A stretch of 41,824 nt of DNA. Source: CAZKNF01 sp964554105. GTDB lineage: Bacteria; Bacteroidota; Rhodothermia; Rhodothermales; VXPQ01. Shown piece by piece: positions 16,318-22,524 of the stretch. The stretch's first letter is position 1. Every line of letters begins with the position of its first letter. The position numbers and the translations under genes are program-made. The stretch spans positions 1-41,824 of the forward strand of contig CAZKNF010000030.1 of assembly GCA_964554105.1 (NCBI GenBank). The letters are read 5' to 3'. The notes beneath the pieces were generated by a model. That model saw nothing but the letters and a program-made list of their open reading frames with translations, did no database searches and was not told the DNA's origin.

Positions 16318-16680
16318 TGGAGATGGCGGGAATCGAACCCGCGTCCGAGAGGACGCACTATACGCGCGTCTACGTGTGTAGCCAACCAATTCGCTGCTCA
16401 CCCCCGGCAATGGCCGGTTGACAAGGCCTGTCGAGGGCAAAGGCTGATAGGGTTTCGAAGTGACGTATTAAGCCGGCATCGTCACATCTAGTTCATCTAA
16501 GTCGATGCCTCAGTGCGGACCGATGAACGGGCGCCGCATGAGACAGATGGGGCTTTACGCCGCCATCGCGTACGAGTAATCGTTCGCAGTTATAGGTTCA
16601 AGGCAGGATTTACGAGCTTGCCAAGAAGCTCGACACGCAGCTCGCAGCACGAAACCACCCGTCGAATCCTAAACATCCCC
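16318..16680 (-). ncRNA. ssrA: transfer-messenger RNA (tmRNA)
   Basis: The RNA rescues stalled ribosomes with SmpB and tags the nascent chain for degradation. The 5' end GGGGATGTTTAGGATTCGACG pairs through GGGGAUG with CAUCUCC at the 3' end (plus 16319-16325), giving the seven-pair acceptor stem. The T arm GGACGCGGGTTCGATTCCCG is intact. The terminal CCA is not encoded (the discriminator is followed by CTT) and must be added. The tag frame GCG AAC GAT TAC TCG TAC GCG ATG GCG GCG TAA gives ANDYSYAMAA (16555-16587, stop TAA). It begins with the common A-N-D; its AMAA end replaces the usual LAA. It is followed by a clear terminator. A hairpin at 16698-16716 lies just upstream. Confidence 0.97.
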
Positions 16681-16805
16681 AGATTTTAGAAAGAACGCGA
16701 ACCGACCTCCGGTTCGTAAATATTGTAAGTCTGGAGGCCCTAAATGTTTCCTGGATCCCTCCATAAACACGGGTGGACTACCTTACCCAGCCACTCCGAA
16801 TAGGC

Positions 16806-17270
16806 CTACTGTACCGTCTCCTCATCCCTCTCAATTGGCGTGCCAACCACCATCAGACCCTGATTCTCAAGGGCGTCATTCAGCTCGGGAAGAAATTTCG
16901 ACCGGATTGACGGCGAGAGAAAGGGAATTTTGCCTTTTCCGCCAGTGACATATCGACGGAACGGATGAACGAACACTCGCACGTGATCCGGTCCGAGCGG
17001 AGTTACCTCGAGTGAAGCCGTCACCCTGTAGAGTCCCCAGCGGCTCAACGTCCTGGATTCGGTCGTAATGGCATTGGGAGTGTCCGTATGAAGCGTGTCC
17101 CAACCAGCTTCGAGAAGTGCGGTCGCAATTCGATCGTCGAGAGGCGTCTCAGCTTTCGGCGCCTGATAGTCGCGATACAATGGCGACAGGGAGGGCGAAC
17201 AACCTGACGAGACGATGGCCACGACGATCAACACTGCGACCGGCGGCAGAATACTGAGCCTGTGATTCAT
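16806..17270 (-). CDS. hypothetical lipoprotein
   Basis: This 154-residue protein starts with a lipoprotein signal (hydrophobic VAVLIVVAIVSSGC, lipobox SSGC near residue 24), then SPSLSPLYRDYQAPKAE. The body alternates strands (LYRVTASLEVTPLGPDHVRVFVHPFRR) and ends with a helical stretch (SIRSKFLPELNDALENQGLM). I do not recognise a family. The short mixed alpha/beta architecture with an exposed YRDY start resembles small periplasmic assembly lipoproteins, but nothing more specific is supported. It lies between the tmRNA gene and a candidate structured RNA whose terminator ends 46 bases upstream of this ATG. That leaves open that this gene is controlled by attenuation at that site. Confidence 0.78.
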   Translation of the reverse strand: MNHRLSILPPVAVLIVVAIVSSGCSPSLSPLYRDYQAPKAETPLDDRIATALLEAGWDTLHTDTPNAITTESRTLSRWGLYRVTASLEVTPLGPDHVRVFVHPFRRYVTGGKGKIPFLSPSIRSKFLPELNDALENQGLMVVGTPIERDEETVQ

Positions 17271-17316
17271 TCCTCTATCGGTCTACTGTGATGCGGTGTG
17301 CCGGAAACGAAACCGC

Positions 17317-17361
17317 AAAAAAAAAGCCGGACAGCACGCTCACCCAAACGCGCTGCCCGGC
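17317..17361 (-). terminator. Rho-independent terminator of the candidate structured RNA
   Basis: On the minus strand a GCCGGGCAGC/GCTGTCCGGC hairpin with a ten-odd-base loop is followed by nine T residues (plus A-tract 17317-17325). No protein gene lies directly upstream on this strand for more than 300 bases. It therefore ends a non-coding transcript or acts as an attenuator for the lipoprotein gene. Confidence 0.88.
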
Positions 17362-17447
17362 ATGCGGAAATTAATCCGCGGTACAGCATCTAGAGATGTG
17401 TCACTGTACCATGTGCTTCGGGAAAGGAGGCGTCCCGAAGCTACATG
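17317..17447 (-). ncRNA. candidate structured small RNA with an anti-Shine-Dalgarno loop
   Basis: This is inferred from structure only. Reading the minus strand, four stems follow one another. Hairpin 1 (17410-17447) has stem arms CATGT-A-GCTTCGGGA and TCCCGAAGC-ACATG with loop CGCCTCCTT. Hairpin 2 (17380-17410) is closed by GGTACAG/CTGTACC with an inner CATC/GATG. A short stem GCGGA/TCCGC (17364-17379) comes next, then the U-tract terminator. The apical loop of hairpin 1 contains CCUCCUU, the complement of AAGGAGG. No long reading frame fits. It could be a trans-acting sRNA or a 5' leader attenuator of the lipoprotein gene. The 5' end and promoter are not defined; inverted repeats continue to 17573. 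Confidence 0.55.
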
Positions 17448-17490
17448 TGTTCATGACAATTGCCGTGCCAAAGAAGCGCGTAGTCGAGCG

Positions 17491-17573
17491 TTACTGTAAA
17501 TATGCCATATTTTGCCCGTAACTGTATGTGAAACAAGACAGTTACGTATAGTTAAGACGCCACCTTAACTGTA
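17491..17573. repeat. cluster of three inverted repeats sharing a TAACTGT-like core
   Basis: Three elements are packed into 83 bases: an imperfect palindrome TTACTGTAA (17491-17499), CGTAACTGT with ACAGTTACG (17517-17546, 12-base spacer), and TATAGTTAAG with CTTAACTGTA (17547-17573, one wobble). They could be operators for a repeated dimeric regulator, or further hairpins of a larger RNA. The stretch is AT-richer than its surroundings and holds no gene. Bases 17574-17687, up to the end of the hydrolase gene, show nothing I can name. Confidence 0.6.
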
Positions 17574-17687
17574 GTTCTCGGCTCTCCCTAGAATAGCTGT
17601 CGAACCCGAATCAGGCAAGCCATACATATGTGCAAACGTAGCGGACCGCGTGGGGATCCTTTACCGGAACGCACGAGCCCATGCGCG

Positions 17688-18488
17688 TCAAAGCGCCACC
17701 GTTTCCGTACCGATCCGCTCACGAAGAAAATCGAGCATGATCCGGTTGAATTGCTGCGGCTGTTCGATCATGGGCGCATGCCCGCACTCGTCGATGAAGT
17801 GTAATTCTGACTGCGGTATGTGATGCCTGAATTCCTGGGCCACCTCGGGAGGGGTAATGAGATCGTTGCAGCCCCAGACGAGAAGCGTTGGTACCCTGAT
17901 GCTGGACAGCCGAGACCGAACGGTTTCTTTCTTGGTTGAACGCGCCATCCGTATCAATCTCGCGACCTGTGCGCGATTATTGATGATGTCAAACATCTCG
18001 TCTACGAGGTCATCCGTGGCGTGGACGGGATCATAGAATGTAATTGCCGCCCGCTCTCGAATAAACTCCCGATCCCTCCGACGCGGCGTCGATGACCCCA
18101 TCTCCGCTTCGTAAATCCCCGAAGCGCCCGAGAGCACGAGCGCGGCAACGAGTTCCGGATGATACAGAGCAAACAAAAGCGCCACCTGACCGCCCAACGA
18201 GTTGCCCACAAGGGTAATCTGATCGAGACCCATCGTATTCAAAAACTCGTGGAGATACTCGGACAGGCCCCTGACGCTCGTCTGTTTGAGCGGCATCTCG
18301 TAGACAGGAAGAACCGGCACGATGACGCGGTACTGCTGATCGGCCAGAAAGCCGATGGTATTCGTCCAGTTCGATAGATCGCCAAGCATGCCGTGCAGGA
18401 GCACGACTGGCGGCAGATCTGACGAAGGGCCTTCGTCGACGAAACGAAAGCCGCTTTTGTCAACAATGGTAAACTCCGGGTCCGGCAT
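17688..18488 (-). CDS. alpha/beta hydrolase
   Basis: This 266-residue alpha/beta hydrolase fold protein has PPVVLLHGMLGDLSNW (oxyanion HG), the nucleophile elbow VGNSLGGQVAL with Ser, the acid in VWGCNDLITPP, and the catalytic His in ECGHAPMIEQP. These match the MhpC/BioH-like class of small cytoplasmic hydrolases. There is no signal peptide. The closest known roles include meta-cleavage product hydrolases, esterases and epoxide hydrolases; the substrate cannot be assigned. It begins 246 bases from, and divergent to, the COX24-like gene, and its stop lies just after the inverted-repeat region. Confidence 0.92.
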   Translation of the reverse strand: MPDPEFTIVDKSGFRFVDEGPSSDLPPVVLLHGMLGDLSNWTNTIGFLADQQYRVIVPVLPVYEMPLKQTSVRGLSEYLHEFLNTMGLDQITLVGNSLGGQVALLFALYHPELVAALVLSGASGIYEAEMGSSTPRRRDREFIRERAAITFYDPVHATDDLVDEMFDIINNRAQVARLIRMARSTKKETVRSRLSSIRVPTLLVWGCNDLITPPEVAQEFRHHIPQSELHFIDECGHAPMIEQPQQFNRIMLDFLRERIGTETVAL

Positions 18489-18691
18489 ACCCTGTACTTA
18501 CTCGGCAATGGGACGAAAGGTGCCTGTTCAGGCGCCAAGATAAGCGGACGATCCCGCTAAAATCAACGGGGAACCGTCGAGTGTACGTCTCCGGCTGACG
18601 AACGGCCGACCAAACCCCATTCAAAATGGGCGAGTCATGTGGTCATTCCAACGAAACATCAGCGTTACGTCGGCGTTGCAGGATGCTAACT

Positions 18692-18719
18692 TTGACAACC
18701 ATCCGATAAGCTATAGATT
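18692..18719 (+). promoter_or_regulatory. possible promoter of the COX24-like gene
   Basis: TTGACA at 18692-18697 is followed after 16 bases by TAGATT (18714-18719), overlapping TATAGA at 18712. The -35 element is exact but the -10 is only partial. The site lies directly upstream of the strong ribosome binding site, so the leader would be very short. Confidence 0.35.
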
Positions 18720-18721
18720 AT

Positions 18722-18728
18722 AAGGAGG
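18722..18728 (+). promoter_or_regulatory. strong Shine-Dalgarno sequence AAGGAGG
   Basis: AAGGAGG lies six bases before the ATG of the small basic protein at 18735. Most genes in this window lack such a site, so this one stands out. The same AAGGAGG is complementary to the loop of the candidate RNA at 17424-17430. Confidence 0.85.
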
Positions 18729-18734
18729 AAGCGT

Positions 18735-18830
18735 ATGCCTTGCGGACGCAAGCGAAAGAGACATAAGATTGCAACCCATAAGCGGAAAAAACGCCTCAGG
18801 AAGAATCGCCACAAGAAGAAGGGCCGCTAA
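18735..18830 (+). CDS. AURKAIP1/COX24 domain small basic protein (probable ribosome-associated protein)
   Basis: This is a 31-residue, extremely basic protein: MPCGRKRKRHKIATHKRKKR followed by LRKNRHKKKGR. The K-R-K-K-R-L-R-K core and K.KK ending match the domain of mitochondrial AURKAIP1 (mS38) and yeast Cox24 that also occurs in very short proteins of Bacteroidota. The mitochondrial protein sits on the small ribosomal subunit, so a ribosomal role here is inferred by homology. It is too short for routine gene calls but is well supported by a perfect Shine-Dalgarno six bases upstream, a possible promoter and a terminator just downstream, making it a monocistronic unit. Confidence 0.9.
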   Translation: MPCGRKRKRHKIATHKRKKRLRKNRHKKKGR

Positions 18831-18862
18831 GGGTTCTGTTCTCGTGCAGGTACTTCCTGCAG

Positions 18863-18899
18863 AAAGCTGCGGTCGGTCTCCGGCGGTAGCTTTTTTTTT
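18863..18899 (+). terminator. Rho-independent terminator after the COX24-like gene
   Basis: AAAGCT and AGCTTT arms enclose an inner CGG/CCG stem and are followed by nine T residues at 18891-18899. A second small hairpin (GCAGG/CCTGC, 18846-18860) precedes it. Confidence 0.85.
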
Positions 18900-18917
18900 A
18901 CACATACAGACCACGTC

Positions 18918-19256
18918 ATGAAAGAGTACACGTTTGGAAGCGTAGTCCGTTCAAGTGCCTGGGGCATGCTCGTAGGCGGCGCCGCAGGATTTACGCTCGG
19001 CCTTCTTATTGCGCCTGAGGAGGGTGGCAGGATGAGAAGGCGTGTGGCTTATCAGCTCGAGCATCTCGCCAATAGAATGGGCGTATTCGTCGAGCAGCTT
19101 GCTCAGTCCGACTCACGCAGTGAAGCCAGACGCACTGGCGATCAACTCGTTGCAGACGCGCGGGAAAAAGCCCAGCAGATTAGAGAGGACATAGACGCGC
19201 TTCTGGGAGAAGTTCGAAGCGGTTCGTCAGCTCGACCCTCCTCTGCCGCGAAGTGA
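18918..19256 (+). CDS. YtxH domain-containing protein
   Basis: This 112-residue protein has a glycine-rich hydrophobic N-terminal segment (WGMLVGGAAGFTLGLLIAPEEGG, residues ~15-37), typical of YtxH/gas-vesicle-protein-like domains. A basic RMRRRV stretch and a long amphipathic helix (EHLANRMGVFVEQLAQ through REKAQQIREDIDALLGEV) follow. It is probably anchored in the inner membrane by one segment with a cytoplasmic coiled tail. The family is often linked to general stress, but the function is undefined. It starts 18 bases after the terminator of the preceding gene and is followed 40 bases later by yaaA, another stress-linked gene. Confidence 0.85.
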   Translation: MKEYTFGSVVRSSAWGMLVGGAAGFTLGLLIAPEEGGRMRRRVAYQLEHLANRMGVFVEQLAQSDSRSEARRTGDQLVADAREKAQQIREDIDALLGEVRSGSSARPSSAAK

Positions 19257-19296
19257 TCCCGACCCCTAAACTTTTGTTGCCGGTTATACCACGAGC

Positions 19297-20109
19297 ATGC
19301 CCAATTTTTCGATTCTTCTCCCACCTTCGGAAGAAAAGCAATCCGGAGGCAATCCTTTCGCCCCTGATATGTTCGATTATCGGACGTCGAACACGTTCAA
19401 CTATTTTAATGAACTAAATTCCGATCGCCGCAAGGTGATCGCAATTCTGGAGGACGTGATTGAAGAGGGAAAGGATCTTGAGAAAACGTTCGGTGTGGCG
19501 GCTGATGAAGTGGAGGATGCCGCCGCGCTGAATTCTGAGATTTATAATGCCCCTCTCATGTCCGCGCTAGATCGGTATAGCCCCGGCGTGATGTACACGT
19601 CGATGGATTTCGCCGGGCTTCCTACGGGTGCCCAGCGGCGCCTGCTCGAAAACGGAATCATTTTTTCAGGGCTGTTTGGACTGCTGCGCCCGGACGATCT
19701 GATACCCGATTACAAGCTTCCCATGGACGCTGTCGTACCAGGTATAGGGAAGATGACAGACTTCTGGCGTCCCATTATCAGTCCGGTGCTGAACCGTGCA
19801 CTGGACGGAGCCTTCGTCTGGAATTTCCTGCCTCCGGTACATGAGAGTGCCTGGGACGATGACCATACGTACGACACGACGATTCGCGTCAAGTTTTACA
19901 ACGAGAAAGGTGGGGAACGTAAGCTTGTCACCGGTGACGTGCAGCCGCTTAGCGGAAAGCTCGTCAATTTCATCGTTAGGGAATCACTCGAGGATCTCGA
20001 ACCGCTGCTCGAATGGAGGCATCCGGACGGCTACGACTACGATCCTGACGCCACGGATCGGGACGAAGACACGAATACGGTGACGATCACGATGGTCAAA
20101 CGCGCGTGA
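19297..20109 (+). CDS. yaaA: YaaA family protein (peroxide stress, DUF328/UPF0246)
   Basis: This 270-residue protein starts with ILLPPSEEKQSGGN, the family signature (LLSPAKTL/LLPPSE-type loop). It also contains NAPLMSALDRYSPGVMYTSMDF, GIIFSGLFGLLRPDDLIPDYKLPM and a C-terminal VNFIVRESLEDLEPLLEWRHPDGYDYD. YaaA in E. coli lowers free iron and protects DNA and proteins from Fenton damage during hydrogen peroxide stress; the fold binds DNA. There is no signal peptide, so it is cytoplasmic. It converges tail to tail with coaX, whose stop is 19 bases away. The C-terminus carries an acidic DPDATDRDEDTNTVTI extension that varies among homologues. Confidence 0.9.
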   Translation: MPNFSILLPPSEEKQSGGNPFAPDMFDYRTSNTFNYFNELNSDRRKVIAILEDVIEEGKDLEKTFGVAADEVEDAAALNSEIYNAPLMSALDRYSPGVMYTSMDFAGLPTGAQRRLLENGIIFSGLFGLLRPDDLIPDYKLPMDAVVPGIGKMTDFWRPIISPVLNRALDGAFVWNFLPPVHESAWDDDHTYDTTIRVKFYNEKGGERKLVTGDVQPLSGKLVNFIVRESLEDLEPLLEWRHPDGYDYDPDATDRDEDTNTVTITMVKRA

Positions 20110-20128
20110 CCGGCATCGGCGACCTCGG

Positions 20129-20875
20129 CTATTCGTTCATTTCCATCAGCGATTTCACCCCCTCGAGCACGAGGTGCGGCTCGACGGCCTTGGCATTTCG
20201 TACGTGTTTTTCGATCAATGAGCCCCAGCCGCCGGTAAGTACGACGAAGGCCTCCTCCTGCAGCATATCATCTATAAGGTGCAGGAGTCCGCGGGCGCTC
20301 TCGATAATACCGTACATCACGCCGACCTGGATTGATTCTGCCGTAGATCGGCCGATCGGCACGTCCGGAAGCGAAAGAGATACCTCAGGAAGCTGCGCGG
20401 TATTTCGGTTCAGCGAACGTTGCATCAGTCCCGGTCCGGGCGCAATTACGCCGCCTCGGTAGACACCCGTACGGTCAATCACCTCATACGTAAAGGCCGT
20501 ACCCGCATCGAGGACGACGACTCCTCGTTCCTTGCCGCGTCCATAGAGTAGCCATGCGGCGGCGGCGGCAGCCAGCCGGTCCGTTCCGAGTGTCTCAGGA
20601 GTGAGATACGCCAACTCGAATGGAAGTACCATCGTGTGTTCGATCTGCGTGACCGGTATTCCAAACCCGCCAATGATGCGTCTGATAGTTTCCGCAGTCC
20701 GAGGGACGACAGATGAGAAGCCCACGCGCTCTATTGTGTGCGGATCCATTTCGGCGCGTAGCGTAGTCGCAAGCGAGGAGATTTCGTGGGATGCACGAAA
20801 GGTGTGGAGAAGACGCCTATCGGCGTACAGCCCTGCTTTGACCGCACTGTTTCCGACGTCGAGAATAAGCCACAT
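20129..20875 (-). CDS. coaX: type III pantothenate kinase
   Basis: CoaX phosphorylates pantothenate, the first step of coenzyme A synthesis, and needs a monovalent cation. The 248-residue product from ATG 20875 starts MWLILDVGNSAVKAGLY (phosphate motif DVGNS). It has LGTDRLAAAAAAWLLYG (the G-x-D-R substrate loop), VVLDAGTAFTYEVID (the D-x-G-T-A motif) and YRGGVIAPGPGLM, followed by LTGGWGSLIEKH. All motifs are intact. An upstream TTG at 20899 overlaps the birA stop, but the ATG gives the family's normal start. It follows birA on the same strand with 20 bases between, a pairing seen in many bacteria. Confidence 0.96.
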   Translation of the reverse strand: MWLILDVGNSAVKAGLYADRRLLHTFRASHEISSLATTLRAEMDPHTIERVGFSSVVPRTAETIRRIIGGFGIPVTQIEHTMVLPFELAYLTPETLGTDRLAAAAAAWLLYGRGKERGVVVLDAGTAFTYEVIDRTGVYRGGVIAPGPGLMQRSLNRNTAQLPEVSLSLPDVPIGRSTAESIQVGVMYGIIESARGLLHLIDDMLQEEAFVVLTGGWGSLIEKHVRNAKAVEPHLVLEGVKSLMEMNE

Positions 20876-20895
20876 TAAATCTTCTCTCCCTTGAA

Positions 20896-21705
20896 TCAAA
20901 CAGCGCGTGTTACTTCGCCGGCATGAAAGATGCGCCGGCCGTCATCCGTTTCGAGAATGAGACCTCCTGTCGGGTCGACACCGCGCACTATCCCGGTCAC
21001 CTCGCTCCCGGTAGCAGCGAAACGAAGATGGATGCGCTCGTCCTTGTCCATCATTCGCTCTACGTAGCGGCTTCGCACGGCTTCGTCGTCCGCAGCGACG
21101 CGGACGAGGGCGTCCTCTACTTCGGCTAGAACCGAGGCAAAGAGATCGGCCCGCGGGATGATCCGACCCGTCTCTAGAAGGAGGGACGTCGCGACATCGT
21201 CCAACTCGCGCGGGAATTCCTCCTGATTAACGTTTAGCCCTATTCCAAGGACAATCGCCGGATGAGCCCCGAGTTCGTTCCAACTCGCCTCCAACAGCAT
21301 ACCGCACGTCTTTTTCCCGTTGAGAAAGATGTCGTTCGGCCATTTGATAGCTGTTATGAGAGGGTCCACGAAACGGTCGATTGCATTCGAAACGCCGATG
21401 CAGCCGGCAATGGTAAGTAGGCCTATCCGCTCAGGCGCCATTTCCGGGCGAAGAACCACAGAAAATGTTAGGTTTAGCCCCGAGGTCGCCGTCCATTTAC
21501 GTCCGTGCCGTCCTCGGCCCTTCGTCTGGAAATCCGCCACGACCACGGCACCGTGCGGTGCACCACGTTCAATCCATTCAGCAGCTAGCGTATTCGTTGA
21601 GTGGGTGATGGTGAAGGCCTGTATCGTCCGGCCGAGCGCGTGGGTCGTCAGCAGAGATCGGGCACGCTCTACAAAGGACGGGGCGCGGGCCTCCGATTGT
21701 GTCAT
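20896..21705 (-). CDS. birA: biotin--[acetyl-CoA-carboxylase] ligase
   Basis: This 269-residue biotin protein ligase activates biotin to biotinyl-AMP and attaches it to carboxylase carrier lysines. The signature GRGRHGRKWTATSGLNLTFS is present, followed by AIKWPNDIFLNGKKTCGMLLEA and GIGLNVNQ. The C-terminal SH3-like domain is present (ATGSEVTGIVRGVDPTGGLI through IFHAGEVTRAV). No N-terminal winged helix precedes the catalytic domain, so this is a monofunctional enzyme, not a biotin repressor. The coaX gene follows immediately on the same strand. The start at 21705 is the first ATG and gives the expected length. Confidence 0.96.
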   Translation of the reverse strand: MTQSEARAPSFVERARSLLTTHALGRTIQAFTITHSTNTLAAEWIERGAPHGAVVVADFQTKGRGRHGRKWTATSGLNLTFSVVLRPEMAPERIGLLTIAGCIGVSNAIDRFVDPLITAIKWPNDIFLNGKKTCGMLLEASWNELGAHPAIVLGIGLNVNQEEFPRELDDVATSLLLETGRIIPRADLFASVLAEVEDALVRVAADDEAVRSRYVERMMDKDERIHLRFAATGSEVTGIVRGVDPTGGLILETDDGRRIFHAGEVTRAV

Positions 21706-21843
21706 TGCTAGGTCATTGGTGATGCGTAAACTGAACGGTGGACGGTCGAAGATAGCCCACGCACACTTCGCGAGGTAGTGGAACGATTATTGACCCTTAC
21801 TCTGAGTTGCATATCAGATGACGATAATGAGTGTGCCGGAGTC

Positions 21844-22524
21844 ATGAAGACGCAGATGTTGTATGGATGGGTTGTACTGCTGTTTTGCAGCGTTGCAGTG
21901 ATGCCGCTGACGGCGCAGGACCGCCGCCCGCAGGATTTGGACGTGCAGTTTCATCGGGCCGAGACGGCGTGGAAGAGCGGCGCGAGCGTGCTCGAGGCGA
22001 AGGCGCGCGTCGATCGTGTGCTTGAGGAGCTGCCAGATGACGGGGAGGCGCGGAAGCTGCGAGCCCAGGTTCTGATGTCGATGGATCGGCCGGAAGAAGC
22101 GCTTCGAGATGCGCGAGAAGCCGTGAAAATTCGTCCACAGGACGGCGAAGCGTATCTCATCCTATCGGAGGCCGCACGCATCAACGGCGATCATCACCTT
22201 GCGGTAGAAGCACTCGATGCGGCTGCGGAGCGTGTGCTCGAAGACGCGGATTTCCACATCCGGCTTTCGTGGAACGCGTCACTGCTCGGCCAGGATGACC
22301 GGGCAGAGGCATTCGCGCGGATAGCGCTTGCGCTAGATTCTTCAAAGGCAGCGGCTTATTATCAACTGGCGCGCGTGTTCGTTCGCAAGCACCAGGACGA
22401 TGCTGCGGCATCTGTGCTTGCAAAAGGTCTCGAAAGCGATCTTCTTGATCCCAACGCCATTCGCGATGACAGTATTCTTACGCAGGTGGTCGACCATGAA
22501 CGTCTTCAGGACTGGGTGGAGTGA
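21844..22524 (+). CDS. exported TPR-repeat protein
   Basis: Starting at 21844 gives a signal peptide (MKTQMLYGWVVLLFCSVAVM, cleaved about TAQ-DR) and a 226-residue protein; the longer frame to 21778 has none. The mature part is helical, with TPR-like units: residues ~40-64 (AWKSGASVLEAKARVDRVLEEL), 68-98 (EARKLRAQVLMSMDRPEEAL), 102-132 (EAYLILSEAARINGDHHLAV), 136-165 and 169-200. TPR arrays mediate protein-protein contacts; a periplasmic scaffolding role is likely but its partners are unknown. The stop codon overlaps the GTG start of the following inositol monophosphatase by four bases, implying translational coupling. Confidence 0.85.
   Translation: MKTQMLYGWVVLLFCSVAVMPLTAQDRRPQDLDVQFHRAETAWKSGASVLEAKARVDRVLEELPDDGEARKLRAQVLMSMDRPEEALRDAREAVKIRPQDGEAYLILSEAARINGDHHLAVEALDAAAERVLEDADFHIRLSWNASLLGQDDRAEAFARIALALDSSKAAAYYQLARVFVRKHQDDAAASVLAKGLESDLLDPNAIRDDSILTQVVDHERLQDWVE

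Noticed and set aside
15988..16491. Plus-strand open frame across the cupin and tmRNA genes
   Set aside because: It runs antisense through the cupin gene and the tmRNA; the RNA structure and cupin motifs explain the sequence.
17317..17447. 6S RNA or a known riboswitch
   Set aside because: The multi-hairpin chain lacks the long rod with central bubble of 6S RNA, and I do not recognise any aptamer core; kept only as an unclassified candidate.
17491..17573. Possible CRISPR array
   Set aside because: The repeats are short inverted repeats of varying sequence, not identical direct repeats with uniform spacers; no cas genes are nearby.
18610..18634. CCCATT/AATGGG hairpin upstream of the COX24-like gene
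   Set aside because: A six-pair stem with no T tract and no gene to terminate; too weak to call.
20876..20899. TTG start for coaX overlapping the birA stop
   Set aside because: The overlap is attractive for coupling, but the ATG at 20875 gives the canonical CoaX N-terminus MWLILDVGN.
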